Shown piece by piece: positions 43,689-53,919 of a stretch of 64,000 bases of DNA. Origin of the DNA: Psychrobacter cibarius. Lineage in GTDB: Bacteria; Pseudomonadota; Gammaproteobacteria; Pseudomonadales; Moraxellaceae. Each line of letters opens with the position of its first letter. The first letter of the stretch is position 1. The position numbers were made by a program, and so were the translations under genes. The notes beneath the pieces are model-generated. The model did no database searches, was not told where the DNA came from, and saw only the letters and a program-made list of their open reading frames with translations. Location of the stretch: NCBI RefSeq assembly GCF_016107535.1, contig NZ_JABASQ010000001.1, positions 124,001 to 188,000 of the forward strand. Direction: 5' to 3'.

Positions 43689-44603
43689 ATGAAGCCTTCT
43701 GTTCTTCCCTCTGATGTCAATCTTATGGCCGCCACACCGCCGTCATCTTGGCAGTTATTTTTATCGACGTTTTGCCGTAACAAAGGCGCGGTGCTTGGTT
43801 TTATTGTACTGGCATTGATGGTCATTATTGCCATCCTTGCGCCTGCCATTGCGCCCCATGACCCTTACGAGTTATTTACTGGTCAAGAGCAGTTGCCGCC
43901 TGCCTTTCTGGATGGCGGCAATACCATGTTTTGGCTGGGCACGGATGATGCTGGACGAGACACCTTGTCTCGGGTGATGTATGGCGCGCGTTATTCTCTA
44001 TTTATCGGTCTGAGCGCGACGACTCTTGCCATGTTAGTCGGTGTTTCATTAGGACTTAGTGCTGCATTTTGGCCCAAGGTTTGGGGCAAAGCGGTCATGC
44101 TGGTCAATGATATTTTGATGTCTTACCCGAGCTTACTGTTGGCGATCATCATTGCCGCTATCTTAGGGCCTTCTATGACCAATACGATTATTACCATCGC
44201 TTTGGTCTGTACGCCACCTTTTATTCGTCTGACGCGCGCAACTGCGATGGTAGAGCTACAGCGTGAGTATTTTATCTCTTCACAAGTGATGGGCGCTGGT
44301 GTGCTTAGATTGTTATTTATCACCATTTTGCCCAACTGTATGGCACCGCTCATCGTGCAGGCGACGATGATTTTCTCCTCTGCTATTTTAGAAGCAGGTG
44401 CGATTGGTTTCTTAGGCTTTGGTGTACAGCCACCCGATGCAGAATGGGGCGCGATGCTCGGTACAGCACGTCAATATATTCAGAGTAATGTTTGGCTCGC
44501 TATTTGGCCCGGTGTCGCTATTTTCTTAGCCGCATTGTCAATTAACTTGACTGGTGATGGCCTACGCGATGCGCTAGATCCCAAATTAAAGCAGGTGACC
44601 TAA
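43689..44603 (+). CDS. dppC: Dipeptide ABC transporter permease DppC-like
   Basis: A 304-residue permease with an N-terminal oligopeptide-transport permease domain ([20 protein letters not shown]), the conserved HDPYELF and [20 protein letters not shown] segments, and an EAA-like loop around [32 protein letters not shown] is a DppC hallmark. The stop is one base before the dppD ATG. Confidence 0.94.
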   Translation: MKPSVLPSDVNLMAATPPSSWQLFLSTFCRNKGAVLGFIVLALMVIIAILAPAIAPHDPYELFTGQEQLPPAFLDGGNTMFWLGTDDAGRDTLSRVMYGARYSLFIGLSATTLAMLVGVSLGLSAAFWPKVWGKAVMLVNDILMSYPSLLLAIIIAAILGPSMTNTIITIALVCTPPFIRLTRATAMVELQREYFISSQVMGAGVLRLLFITILPNCMAPLIVQATMIFSSAILEAGAIGFLGFGVQPPDAEWGAMLGTARQYIQSNVWLAIWPGVAIFLAALSINLTGDGLRDALDPKLKQVT

Positions 44604-44604
44604 G

Positions 44605-45687
44605 ATGACTGAACCATTAATTAAAACGCCTACCACTCACACTTCTATGAATGACGCATCAAAAAAAGAATCACCATTGCTGTTAGATATTGAAAATCTT
44701 TCAGTGACTTTCGGGCAAGGGGTGCGCGCTTTTCGTGCAGTCGATGATGTGTCGTTAAAGGTTACACAAGGTGAGGTCATCGCAGTCGTGGGTGAATCTG
44801 GCTCGGGTAAGTCAGTTACTATGATGGCACTAATGGGGCTACTACCACCCTCTGCAACTGTCCGTTCCAAGCGCGTTATGTTCGATGATAAAGACATGCT
44901 CAGTATGTCAGCCAAAGAAAAACGCGGCATCATTGGCAAAGATATCTCAATGATCTTTCAAAATGCCATGTCTTGCTTAAACCCAAGCTTCACGGTTGAG
45001 ATGCAATTGGGTGAAGTATTACGTAAGCATCTAGGCTTGCGTGGCTCAGCCGTACAGGCGCGTATCCTAGAGCTGTTAGAGTTGGTCGAGATGCCCGATG
45101 CTAAAAACCGACTCAAGGTTTATCCGCATCAGCTATCAGGCGGTATGAGTCAACGAGTTATGATTGCGATGGCAATTGCTTGTGAGCCAAAGCTTCTGAT
45201 CGCCGATGAACCTACCACCGCGCTCGATGTCACCGTGCAAGCGCAAATCATGGACTTGCTAAGCCGATTGCAACGCGAAAAACAAATGGCGATGGTGCTT
45301 ATTACCCACGATTTGGGTTTGGTCGCGCAAAACTCGCGTGATGTCGCGGTCATGTATGCCGGACAAGTGGTCGAAAGCAGTACCGTGCCGGAGATTTTCC
45401 AAAAGCCTGCTCACCCTTATACTGAGGCGTTGCTGCAAGCCATCCCAGAGCTGGCTATCGGTCAAGATCGACTGAATAGTTTGCCGGGTGTGGTGCCAAG
45501 CCAGTATGACCGCCCAAGCGGTTGCTTACTCTCTCCTCGTTGTCCGTATAAAGAAGCCGCTTGTGAGGTTCCACCGCCCATTTTAGATACGCCCAATGGC
45601 AAAGTACGCTGTATTCACGCTGACCTACCAAGCTCACCTTCTCACCTATCTACCTCTCACGCTGCTATATTGGAGTCACAAGTATGA
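44605..45687 (+). CDS. dppD: Dipeptide ABC transporter ATPase DppD-like
   Basis: ATP-binding subunit of 360 residues: Walker [11 protein letters not shown], signature [12 protein letters not shown], Walker [13 protein letters not shown] and the H-loop [10 protein letters not shown]. The oligopeptide-transporter C-terminal region carries the Cys cluster [15 protein letters not shown], which binds an iron-sulfur cluster in related proteins. The N terminus is about 25 residues longer than usual. It overlaps dppF by 4 bases (ATGA). Confidence 0.95.
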   Translation: MTEPLIKTPTTHTSMNDASKKESPLLLDIENLSVTFGQGVRAFRAVDDVSLKVTQGEVIAVVGESGSGKSVTMMALMGLLPPSATVRSKRVMFDDKDMLSMSAKEKRGIIGKDISMIFQNAMSCLNPSFTVEMQLGEVLRKHLGLRGSAVQARILELLELVEMPDAKNRLKVYPHQLSGGMSQRVMIAMAIACEPKLLIADEPTTALDVTVQAQIMDLLSRLQREKQMAMVLITHDLGLVAQNSRDVAVMYAGQVVESSTVPEIFQKPAHPYTEALLQAIPELAIGQDRLNSLPGVVPSQYDRPSGCLLSPRCPYKEAACEVPPPILDTPNGKVRCIHADLPSSPSHLSTSHAAILESQV

Positions 45688-46655
45688 GTAATAAAGTGGT
45701 CCTAAAAGCAGACAATCTACACAAGCATTACCCTGTATCTCAAGGTTTGGGTAAAGCAAAAGCCTATGTTAAAGCGCTAAATGGCGTGTCGTTTGAGCTT
45801 GAGGCTGGCAAGACACTGGCCGTCGTCGGTGAATCAGGCTGCGGTAAATCTACCCTTGCCCGCCAGCTCACACTCATCGAAGAGCCTACTGATGGCGAGC
45901 TATTTATCAATGATGAAGCCACCACTGGCTATAGCAGAAAAGCGCTAAAAGAGCTGCGTACCGAAATCCAAATGGTGTTTCAAAACCCTTATGGCAGTCT
46001 CAACCCACGCCATACCATTGGCTATCAATTGACTGAACCACTGGATATCCATACCAAACTGTCTAAAGACGACAAGCGTGACAAAATCAACGAGATGATG
46101 AGAAATGTTGGCCTACGTCCTGAACATGCTGGCCGCTATCCACATATGTTTTCAGGGGGTCAGCGCCAACGTATTGCTCTCGCCCGCGCCATGATGCTCA
46201 ATCCTAAAATTGTCGTCGCTGATGAGCCAACTTCCGCGCTCGATGTTTCCATTCAAGCGCAAGTTCTAAATCTATTCATGGACTTGCAGGACGAGTATCG
46301 TACTGCTTACGTTTTTATCTCGCATAACTTATCAGTCGTGCGTCATGTCGCTGATGATGTGATGGTGATGTATTTAGGTCAAGCGGTCGAACACGGCCCG
46401 AAAGAGGCAATCTATAATGCGCCAAAACACCCATATACCATCGCCCTATTGGCTGCTGCACCGACTGTGAATGGCCACAAGAACGATCTGACCCTACAAG
46501 GCGAGTTACCAAGTCCGCTTAATCCACCAAGTGGCTGCGCCCTGCACAAACGCTGTCCCTATGCCAAGTCGCAGTGCAGCGAAATAGAGCCACAACTGCG
46601 AGAGTGGGACGGTCGATTGGTGGCTTGTTTACGTTTAGAAGAAATATATGGATAA
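45684..46655 (+). CDS. dppF: Dipeptide ABC transporter ATPase DppF-like
   Basis: Second ATPase subunit, 323 residues: Walker [14 protein letters not shown]-loop [16 protein letters not shown], signature [13 protein letters not shown], Walker [13 protein letters not shown] and [12 protein letters not shown]. The C-terminal Cys motif is [16 protein letters not shown]. It starts within the dppD stop, and its own stop lies inside the start of the DUF4424 gene, so translation is coupled across three genes. Confidence 0.95.
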   Translation: MSNKVVLKADNLHKHYPVSQGLGKAKAYVKALNGVSFELEAGKTLAVVGESGCGKSTLARQLTLIEEPTDGELFINDEATTGYSRKALKELRTEIQMVFQNPYGSLNPRHTIGYQLTEPLDIHTKLSKDDKRDKINEMMRNVGLRPEHAGRYPHMFSGGQRQRIALARAMMLNPKIVVADEPTSALDVSIQAQVLNLFMDLQDEYRTAYVFISHNLSVVRHVADDVMVMYLGQAVEHGPKEAIYNAPKHPYTIALLAAAPTVNGHKNDLTLQGELPSPLNPPSGCALHKRCPYAKSQCSEIEPQLREWDGRLVACLRLEEIYG

Positions 46656-47619
46656 GCGCCATCTGATGTTTAGCGGTACATTAGCTTACACTGTGCTGCT
46701 AGCAATGACTGCTGCCCAAGCAAACGACTCTACTGGCTACATAGGTACAGGCGGTGTTGAATATCTTAAAAATAAAAATATCAGCATGCACAGTGAAGAC
46801 TTATATATCTCCAAAGATAAAATCCGCGTCAATTATGAGTTTAAAAACTTAAGCAATAAGGATATTACCGAAACCGTTTTATTTCCTATGCCCGCTGTTC
46901 CTAGTTTTACAGGCTCAGATTTTGCTGATACTAGCGAAACTTATAATAATTTTAAACTTTGGGTCAATGGCAAACTCATTAATCCAGAACTACATGTTCG
47001 CACTTTTATGTACCCAATAGTCGTCAAAGACGGTGATAGAACCTATGCGAACACCTCTGTCGATACGACTGAAATATTCAAGTCCTGTGGTCTTAACGAG
47101 GCTGATATGATGGGGCCTTGGACATATCAAGTGGACACTGAATATGTCAATCAACAGCTTTTAGATTGTAATAACAAGGCATTAGATAAATTCATCTATG
47201 ATAGAGAAAGTCTTGATATACCTTGGGATTCGCAGATGATTTATAGCTGGAAGCAAAAATTCAAAGCCAATGCGATGACCAAAATCAAGCATTCATATAC
47301 ACCGCTTGTGGGTGGCTCAGTTCATCTAGGTGAGGAACAATTCCCAGATTTTTGCGTGGATGCTTCAACCCAACGAGGGTTTCACAAGAATGGTGGTCGC
47401 CCCTATCATGCCTTGAGTTATATATTGACTACGGGGGCTAACTGGGCCAAACCTATTGCCAATTTCAAACTTACCGTAGAGCGCGATCCTGATGAATTAG
47501 TGTCGTTTTGCTGGGAAGGAAAGGGTAAGGTCAAAAAGGTAAGCGCGACGACGTTTGAGATTAAAGAGAGCAATTTTATTCCAACGCACGATTTTGATGT
47601 GGCTTTTATTATGAAATAG
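46648..47619 (+). CDS. DUF4424 exported protein
   Basis: The first 25 residues are a signal peptide (LLAMTAAQA). The mature part fits DUF4424: GGVEYLKNKNISMHSEDLYI, VNYEFKNLSNKDITETVLFP, MPAVPSF and, near the end, IANFKLTVERDPDELVSFCW. The family is of unknown function, mainly beta-stranded and periplasmic. The ATG overlaps the dppF reading frame by 8 bases, unusual for a protein with no known link to peptide transport. Confidence 0.8.
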   Translation: MDKRHLMFSGTLAYTVLLAMTAAQANDSTGYIGTGGVEYLKNKNISMHSEDLYISKDKIRVNYEFKNLSNKDITETVLFPMPAVPSFTGSDFADTSETYNNFKLWVNGKLINPELHVRTFMYPIVVKDGDRTYANTSVDTTEIFKSCGLNEADMMGPWTYQVDTEYVNQQLLDCNNKALDKFIYDRESLDIPWDSQMIYSWKQKFKANAMTKIKHSYTPLVGGSVHLGEEQFPDFCVDASTQRGFHKNGGRPYHALSYILTTGANWAKPIANFKLTVERDPDELVSFCWEGKGKVKKVSATTFEIKESNFIPTHDFDVAFIMK

Positions 47620-47680
47620 CGGTTAGTTTGTAGAGTATGCTCAGCGCATTGATAAAACACTTAATCTTTTAATAATCCGA

Positions 47681-47953
47681 CTAAGTCCTATATCTTCTTC
47701 TAAAAATTACTCTATCTTTAGCTTTTATACGCATATATATGAAGCCAACAATTAGGGCAATAAAAAAAGCTGTATTAGCAAAAATTCCTATAGTGCTATC
47801 GACTATTATTGCTAAAACACCCGCTCCTATGAATAAGAAACAGTAAGCCTTTACCGAATATCCGTAGTGCACTTCTGCATGACAACCTCTGCATATCGAA
47901 GCACCTCTAGGCACTTCATCATTGTGACAGTGTGGACAAGTCAAATGCGGCAT
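47681..47953 (-). CDS. Zinc-ribbon two-helix membrane protein
   Basis: A 90-residue protein. The N terminus holds two CxxC knuckles (TCPHCHNDE and ICRGCHAE), a zinc ribbon. Two membrane helices follow (AYCFLFIGAGVLAIIV and TAFFIALIVGFIYM), then a basic tail. The ATG at 47953 starts the ribbon directly; an in-frame TTG 21 bases upstream was rejected. Function unknown. It is convergent with the DUF4424 gene. Confidence 0.7.
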   Translation of the reverse strand: MPHLTCPHCHNDEVPRGASICRGCHAEVHYGYSVKAYCFLFIGAGVLAIIVDSTIGIFANTAFFIALIVGFIYMRIKAKDRVIFRRRYRT

Positions 47954-48070
47954 ATTAAAAACTCTTATTAACAATTATCAAAGTTTATCTACCAATATCA
48001 ATAATAAACATGTTTTAGAGTGGATACACTAGGCACGTACTATCGTCATTTCAACATAAAACCCATGTGT

Positions 48071-48166
48071 TCATAGTGATATGCGACTGGCATAAGTTTT
48101 CCTTGCTTGCCGCCACTTGTTGATGGTCTCACCTAGCAAACCTTTGAAAGTTGATTTTAGGGTCAT
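48071..48166 (-). CDS. Possible 31-residue ORF or gene remnant
   Basis: A short ORF with a strong AAGGAAAGAG before its ATG, encoding a basic peptide (MTLKSTFKGLLGETINKWRQ then ARKTYASRISL). It is not similar to anything I recognise. The good ribosome site suggests either a real small protein or the surviving 5' end of a decayed gene, since the next frames also stop soon after. The location beside the disrupted Shedu gene marks this as an accessory spot. Confidence 0.3.
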   Translation of the reverse strand: MTLKSTFKGLLGETINKWRQARKTYASRISL

Positions 48167-48262
48167 CTCTTTCCTTAAACTAGAAAATACTTAATACTAG
48201 CAATCATACTTATGATACATTCTACTATAAACAATAGTCTATAAAGTAGTGATAAACCAATT

Positions 48263-48415
48263 ATGTTTCCTTTAACCAAACCCACCGAAGAAGAAATTAT
48301 TTTCAACTCAAAACTGGACACAATCTATCAACATGAATTTGAAGGAGGAAAGTTCTTTTCGATAATTTCTGAAGAACTCCTAGAAGATAGATCAATTCAC
48401 TTGATTAAACTTATA
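48263..48415 (+). pseudogene. sduA: 5' fragment of a Shedu (sduA) gene
   Basis: The ATG at 48263 opens a frame encoding MFPLTKPTEEEIIFNSKLDT and then about 31 more residues, up to the IS630-like element, where a stop follows two codons inside it. Joined to the frame that resumes at 49320, the total is about 377 residues, the size of a full Shedu protein. The fragment itself has no diagnostic motif, so its assignment rests on position and length. Confidence 0.6.
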
Positions 48416-48474
48416 GTCTAATCCAAATAAAACCGATACAACCCTATTAACAATTGCATTTAATGAAATAAACG

Positions 48475-48825
48475 ATGACTTATTCAATAGACTATCGCAA
48501 ACAGGTACTTTCTAGCATCACTGATGGTATGACCATACGAGAAGCTGCGCTATTTTATGGACTTAGCACCAGCACCATTCACAGCTGGCAGAAGAAATTA
48601 GCGCCTAAAACAACCAGAAATAAAGCACCGACTAAAATACCTGATGACGCATTGATTGAAGACGTAAAAAGATACCCAGATGATTATAACTATGAAAGAG
48701 CTCGTCGCTTGAACTGTAGTAAAACGGGCATCTTTAATGCTTTAAAGCGTCTTGGTATCAGTCAAAAAAAAGACCTTGGAACATCCAAAAGCGTGTCCGA
48801 TAAAAAGAGCGATATTCCAGAGTAG
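48475..48825 (+). CDS. IS630-like transposase, DNA-binding part (frame A)
   Basis: A 116-residue frame with a helix-turn-helix (YRKQVLSSITDGMTIREAAL, then FYGLSTSTIHSWQKKL), typical of IS630 transposase N termini. The tail after GISQKKD is in the wrong frame for the catalytic domain. Frame change is required near the eight A at 48764-48771. Confidence 0.85.
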   Translation: MTYSIDYRKQVLSSITDGMTIREAALFYGLSTSTIHSWQKKLAPKTTRNKAPTKIPDDALIEDVKRYPDDYNYERARRLNCSKTGIFNALKRLGISQKKDLGTSKSVSDKKSDIPE

Positions 48826-49318
48826 GCTTGATCGCTTTACGCAGCAAGGCTATCCCATTGTCTATATGGATGAAAGCGGCTTTGAGGCTGAAACCATTCG
48901 TTCTCATGGCTATGCACCGATTGGTAAACCCTGTATCGATAGCTACAACTGGCAAGCAAAGAAGCGTACTAATGTCATCGGAGCTCTCTATGAAAAAATG
49001 CTATTTGCGCTTGATTACTTTGAACACAATATTAACAGCAGCATATTCTACCACTGGTGCAAATACACGCTAATCCCAAGTCTTAAAACTAAATGCGTGA
49101 TTGTCATGGATAATGCTCGATTTCATAAGAGTAAGCGTATTCAAAAGCTACTTAATAGACATGGTCATCGTATTTTATGGCTGCCGCCGTACAGCCCTGA
49201 TCTAAACCCTATCGAGAAAAAATGGGCACAGGCTAAGTTTCTACGCCAAGGATGGATGGAGAATAATCTACCTAAACTGTTTCATGATATGGGCTGTATC
49301 GATTTTATAAAGACTTAA
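48752..49318 (+). CDS. IS630-like transposase, catalytic part (frame B)
   Basis: The frame carries the DDE core: YMDESGFE (first Asp), VIVMDNARFHKS (second Asp) and PPYSPDLNPIEKKWAQ (catalytic Glu). It overlaps frame A by 74 bases and has no convincing start of its own; the apparent start is TTG. It is probably produced by frameshifting or transcriptional slippage at the A8 tract, or the element has decayed by one base. The stop lies inside the right inverted repeat. Confidence 0.88.
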   Translation: MVSVKKKTLEHPKACPIKRAIFQSRLDRFTQQGYPIVYMDESGFEAETIRSHGYAPIGKPCIDSYNWQAKKRTNVIGALYEKMLFALDYFEHNINSSIFYHWCKYTLIPSLKTKCVIVMDNARFHKSKRIQKLLNRHGHRILWLPPYSPDLNPIEKKWAQAKFLRQGWMENNLPKLFHDMGCIDFIKT

Positions 49319-49319
49319 C

Positions 49320-50300
49320 TATACTTCAAGAACTCAGATAAAAGTCATATTTAGCAATAATAGCAGTGAAGCTCGAACACTGGAAATAGCAAAATTTGTT
49401 AGAGGAAAAGAAAAAGAGACTTTGCGTCTAAATAAGGTTTGTACTGCTCAACTTAAAGCCTTTCTATCTTTTCTAATCGATATTGATGTTAGTAGCTTTA
49501 ATGAAAAACAAACAACTCTTTCTTCAAATCACGATAATGCAGAAATATTCAAAAATTTTATTGAAATAATGAAAAACGGAGAAGGTGAAGATATTTTGAA
49601 GCAAATATTAGCATCTGATAATATTACCTCTCACGATATCGTCAGTACTGGCTACAGAAAGACTCAGCTAGAAATATTTAGAATGTTACTAGATGAGGAT
49701 TATATAAGTGAATATAAAAAAGATATTTTAAACAATCCTTCCACTCAAGACGAGAAGGCTTGGCAGGAATTTTTTACCTCAAACCAGTGGATATTCGGCT
49801 ACGGGCTAGATTATAAATTTCAAAGCATACTTCAAAAAGAGTTTCACACTTCTAATACGGATGCTGCAGGTAAAGGTTCAGTTATAACAGACTTTTTGAT
49901 TGGTGATAAAAGGTTTACTTCCTTTGTAGAGATCAAATTACCAAACACTGCGTTGTTCAGTGGTCGACAAAATCGTTCCGGCTGTTGGAAGCTATCTTCT
50001 GACTTACTTGACTCTTATTCTCAGATTCTTGAACAAAAAGCTTGTGGTGAGATTAAAATAGAACAAGAAGAGCTTTACGATGAGAATGAAGAGTTAATTA
50101 CTCAACGTGCTTATGATTCTAAAACATTCTTAATAATTGGATCATTGAAGAGCTTAGAAGAAAGCAATTGTTCAGCTAAAGAGAAAAAGATAAAGTTTAA
50201 AACATTTGAGTTATTTCGTAGAGACTCAAGGAAAGTAGATATCATTACCTATGATGAGTTATATGAAAGAGCTAAATTTATCGTTGAACATACATCGTGA
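49320..50300 (+). pseudogene. sduA: 3' part of Shedu (DUF4263) anti-phage gene
   Basis: The frame is open from the end of the IS element; the first usable start codon in it is TTG at 49422, giving 292 residues. The C-terminal DUF4263 (Shedu) domain is clear: WQEFFTSNQWIFGYGLDYKF, VITDFLIGDKRFTSFVEIKL and PNTALFSG form the PD-(D/E)xK nuclease core, with Asp and the ExK pair. SYSQILEQ and KTFLIIGSLKSL follow. Shedu proteins are single-gene nuclease defence systems. Separated from its N-terminal part by the IS, it is probably inactive, although a shortened protein could still be made from the TTG. Confidence 0.82.
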
Positions 50301-50321
50301 TTTTTCTACTATAGAATATAA

Positions 50322-50357
50322 CCCCCCCCCCAAGCTAATAAATCAGCTTGGGGGTTT
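50322..50357. terminator. C10 tract and hairpin between sduA and tkt
   Basis: Ten consecutive C (50322-50331) form the left edge of a stem cccccaagct / agcttggggg (50327-50336 with 50345-50354) with an 8-nt loop and TTT after it. It could end the Shedu gene on + and, reading the other way, tkt. Confidence 0.7.
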
Positions 50358-50378
50358 CACGTTTTTCTAAAAGAATTT

Positions 50379-52376
50379 CTAAACCAAACTATTTACCGCT
50401 TCAACCACAGCGTCAGTGGTAATACCGAACTCTTCGTATAACTGATCTGCAGGAGCAGATTCGCCATAAGTCGTCATGCCGATGACTTTGCCATCTAGAC
50501 CAACGAACTTATACCAATAATCTACATGCGCGGCTTCAACTGCTACGCGAGCACGGATATTGGCAGGCAACACGGCTTCACGATAGCTAGCATCTTGCTC
50601 TACGAAAATCTCAGCACATGGCATAGAGACCACACGGACGCCAACACCGTTTGCACTTAATGCTTCATACGCTTCCATCGCTAGGCCAACTTCTGAACCA
50701 GTAGCGATGATGATGGCCTGTAGCTCGCCTTGCTCTTTCGCCAGTACATAACCACCTTTGGTGATATTGGCTACTTGCTCGCTATCACGTGCTTGATGCG
50801 GCAAGCTTTGACGGCTAAAAATCAATGCTGACGGGTTGTTTTCAGACTTAATAGCTTCTACCCAAGCGCTTGCAGATTCAGTCGCATCACACGGACGCCA
50901 TGTACGTAGATTTGGCGTGGTGCGTAGGCTAGTCAATTGCTCAACTGGCTGATGCGTTGGGCCATCTTCACCCAGACCGATAGAGTCATGCGTATAGACA
51001 TGGATGACACGCTGCTTCATCAATGCGCCCATACGTACCGCGTTACGTGCGTATTCCATAAACATGAGGAACGTTGCTACGTAAGGGATAAAGCCGCCAT
51101 GCAGTGCGATGCCATTGGCAATCGCGGTCATGCCGAACTCACGTACACCGTAATAAATGTAGTTACCGTCAGCATCTTTTTCGATACCCTTAGCGCCTTT
51201 GAATAGCGTCAAGTTCGAGCCAGCTAGATCTGCTGAGCCGCCTAGCAATTCTGGCAATAATGGCTGTAAGGTATTGATGGCATTTTGACTGGCTTTACGA
51301 CTAGCAACATCGCCGCCCGCTTCTTGCGTTTGCTGAATATAGGCTTGTGCTTGGCTATCAAAGTTAGCAGGTAAATCACCATTTAAACGACGCAATAACT
51401 CAGATGCCAGCTCAGGATAGGCTTTCTTATAAGCGTCAAAGTCCGCATCCCAGTTCTTCTGTTGTACATCGCCTTTGGCTTTAGCATCCCACGCTTCATA
51501 GATTTCATCATCTAATTCAAATGGGGCATGTTTCCAAGATAACGCATCACGAGTCAAGGCGATTTCGTCATCACCTAGTGGCGCACCATGACTGGCTGCT
51601 AGACCTTGTTTGTTCGGGCTACCAGCACCAATCGTGGTTTTGCAAATCAGAAGACTTGGTTTAGCAGTCTCTTTAAGCGCTTGTTCAGTTGCCTGAGTAA
51701 TAGCATCGGCATCATGACCATCTACTTTGATAACTTGCCAGCCATAAGACTCAAAACGCGCTTGCGTATCATCAGTGAACCAGCCTTCGACATTACCATC
51801 GATAGAGATACCGTTGTCATCATAGAAGAAGACCAGCTTACCAAGACCTAACGTGCCAGCCAGTGAGCACACTTCATGACTGATGCCTTCCATTAAGCAA
51901 CCATCGCCTAAGAATGCGTAGGTGTTATGGTCAACGATGTTATGGCCGTCACGATTGAACTGCGCGGCTAAAGTTTTTTCTGCAATTGCAAAACCAACGG
52001 CATTGGCGATACCTTGACCTAGTGGACCAGTCGTGGTTTCGATACCTGGTGTATAACCAAGCTCAGGATGACCTGGGGTTTTTGAATGCAACTGACGGAA
52101 ACCTTTCAGGTCATCAACGCTGACGTCATAGCCAGATAAATGCAGCAATGAGTAAATAAGCATCGAGCCATGACCGTTCGATAAGACAAAGCGGTCACGG
52201 TTGTGCCACTGTGGATCGGTTGGGTTGTGCTTCAGAAACTTGCGCCACAAAACTTCGGCAATATCGGCCATACCCATTGGCGCGCCTGGATGTCCAGAGT
52301 TGGCTTTTTGAACCGCATCAAACGACAGTACACGGATGGCATTGGCTAATTTACGTTCGCTAATTGGAGCTGGCAT
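50379..52376 (-). CDS. tkt: Transketolase
   Basis: Transketolase moves two-carbon units between sugar phosphates in the non-oxidative pentose phosphate pathway, using thiamine diphosphate. The sequence has [19 protein letters not shown], the TPP/Mg motif [35 protein letters not shown] and SDS-type pyrimidine-domain segments such as [20 protein letters not shown] and [12 protein letters not shown]. 665 residues is normal. AGGACA precedes the ATG. Confidence 0.97.
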   Translation of the reverse strand: MPAPISERKLANAIRVLSFDAVQKANSGHPGAPMGMADIAEVLWRKFLKHNPTDPQWHNRDRFVLSNGHGSMLIYSLLHLSGYDVSVDDLKGFRQLHSKTPGHPELGYTPGIETTTGPLGQGIANAVGFAIAEKTLAAQFNRDGHNIVDHNTYAFLGDGCLMEGISHEVCSLAGTLGLGKLVFFYDDNGISIDGNVEGWFTDDTQARFESYGWQVIKVDGHDADAITQATEQALKETAKPSLLICKTTIGAGSPNKQGLAASHGAPLGDDEIALTRDALSWKHAPFELDDEIYEAWDAKAKGDVQQKNWDADFDAYKKAYPELASELLRRLNGDLPANFDSQAQAYIQQTQEAGGDVASRKASQNAINTLQPLLPELLGGSADLAGSNLTLFKGAKGIEKDADGNYIYYGVREFGMTAIANGIALHGGFIPYVATFLMFMEYARNAVRMGALMKQRVIHVYTHDSIGLGEDGPTHQPVEQLTSLRTTPNLRTWRPCDATESASAWVEAIKSENNPSALIFSRQSLPHQARDSEQVANITKGGYVLAKEQGELQAIIIATGSEVGLAMEAYEALSANGVGVRVVSMPCAEIFVEQDASYREAVLPANIRARVAVEAAHVDYWYKFVGLDGKVIGMTTYGESAPADQLYEEFGITTDAVVEAVNSLV

Positions 52377-52578
52377 AGAGTGTCCTAGTATTGGGCTAAG
52401 AGGAGAGTTTACTCAAAGGAGTATAAGCATAAGGACGCCAAATGCGCCCCTAAGTTATAGACTATAAAATCAAAGTGCAATATTAACATATTTGCTATGA
52501 GGCTAGCCAAGAAATGGTATGACAGAATCGTTTGTGTTTAATAATTATTCATATCAGTTTTATCAAACTACCCTATAT

Positions 52579-52613
52579 TAAAAAGCTGTGAGTCATCTTA
52601 GTAACTCACAGCT
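52579..52613 (-). terminator. Terminator after serS
   Basis: A perfect 10-bp stem (52584-52593 with 52604-52613) is followed on the minus strand by five T. Confidence 0.88.
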
Positions 52614-52632
52614 AGTATAAGCAATATAGCTA

Positions 52633-53919
52633 TTAAACTGAAATAGTCTCAGCACCGCCCATAAACGGACGCAATACTTCTGGAATCGTGATGCTACCAT
52701 CAGCATTTTGATGGTTTTCCATGACTGCCAATAGCGTACGACCAACGGCCAAACCTGAACCGTTCAAAGTATGAGCCAAGCTGGTTTGCTTGCCATCTTT
52801 GACACGAGTTCCCATACGGCGCGCTTGAAAATCACCGCAGTTAGAGCAGCTAGAGATTTCACGATACGTATCTTGGCTCGGTAACCACACTTCGATGTCA
52901 TAAGTCTTTTGTGCCGCAAAGCCCATATCGCCCGTACATAACTGGACGGTGCGGTATGGCAGATTCAACTGCTGTAAGATATATTCGGCTTGTCCTGTCA
53001 TCGCTTCTAGCAACGCATCAGACTGCTCAGCCGTAGTAATATTGACCATCTCAACTTTTTCAAACTGATGCTGACGGATTAGACCACGAGTATCACGACC
53101 ATGAGAGCCCGCTTCACTACGGAAACAAGGCGTATGCGCGGTAAACTTAAGCGGTAATTCACTGATGTCCAAACGCTCGCCACGTACCAAATTGGTCATT
53201 GGCACTTCAGCAGTAGGAATGAGATAGAAGTCCATGTCTTCATTGTTTGTGTGATTTTTCAGCTTAAATAAATCATCTTCAAACTTAGGCAGCTGTCCTG
53301 TTCCTTTGAGACTGTCTGAATTCACAATATAAGGCACATAGGTCTCAAGATAGCCGTACTTCATCGTATGGGTATTGAGCATAAATTGAATCAACGCGCG
53401 ATGCATTTGCGCCAACTGTCCTTTTAGTACATTAAAGCGGCTGCCAGTCAGCTTAGTCGCGGCTTCAAAGTCGAGCATACCAAGTGTCTCGCCAATATAA
53501 GTGTGATCTTGAATTTCAAAATCAAAAGTACGTGGCGTACCCCACTTTCGCACTTCTAAGTTATCCTCTTCTGACGTACCCACTGGCACATCGGCTGCTG
53601 GAATATTTGGAATTTGCATAGCAGCTTTGTTGATACGCTCTTGTAAAGTGCGCAGCTCGTCTTCGGCTGTTTTAATCTCACCGCTGACATTCTGCATCTC
53701 AGCCAATAGCGCACTGGCATCTTCGCCTGACTTTTTCAAAGCACCCACTTGCTTAGCACCCGCATTACGGCTCGACTGCAACTCTTCGGTTTTGATCTGC
53801 AAAGATTTACGTTCTGACTCAACCGTTTGCCAAAAATCTATGTCAAGTGCATAACCACGAGTGGCCAGTTGCTGTTGTAAATCGCTTAAATCGCCGCGTA
53901 AGAGTTTTGGATCAATCAT
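52633..53919 (-). CDS. serS: Seryl-tRNA synthetase
   Basis: Class II synthetase of 428 residues that charges tRNA-Ser; two of its substrates are encoded at 31185-31449. The N-terminal coiled-coil arm spans about residues 28-100. Motif 2 is [20 protein letters not shown] followed by QFEKVE, and motif 3 is [30 protein letters not shown] is the serine-binding region. AGGCAA lies before the ATG. Confidence 0.97.
   Translation of the reverse strand: MIDPKLLRGDLSDLQQQLATRGYALDIDFWQTVESERKSLQIKTEELQSSRNAGAKQVGALKKSGEDASALLAEMQNVSGEIKTAEDELRTLQERINKAAMQIPNIPAADVPVGTSEEDNLEVRKWGTPRTFDFEIQDHTYIGETLGMLDFEAATKLTGSRFNVLKGQLAQMHRALIQFMLNTHTMKYGYLETYVPYIVNSDSLKGTGQLPKFEDDLFKLKNHTNNEDMDFYLIPTAEVPMTNLVRGERLDISELPLKFTAHTPCFRSEAGSHGRDTRGLIRQHQFEKVEMVNITTAEQSDALLEAMTGQAEYILQQLNLPYRTVQLCTGDMGFAAQKTYDIEVWLPSQDTYREISSCSNCGDFQARRMGTRVKDGKQTSLAHTLNGSGLAVGRTLLAVMENHQNADGSITIPEVLRPFMGGAETISV

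Larger units (their letters stand above)
48416..49319 (+). mobile_element. IS630-like insertion sequence, 904 bp
   Basis: The ends 48416-48444 and 49291-49319 are inverted repeats matching at 21 of 29 positions (core cgataca and ccc). The element is flanked by TA at 48414-48415 and 49320-49321, the IS630/Tc1 target duplication. Inside are two overlapping frames that together encode an N-terminal helix-turn-helix and a C-terminal DDE transposase. It splits a Shedu gene. Confidence 0.88.
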
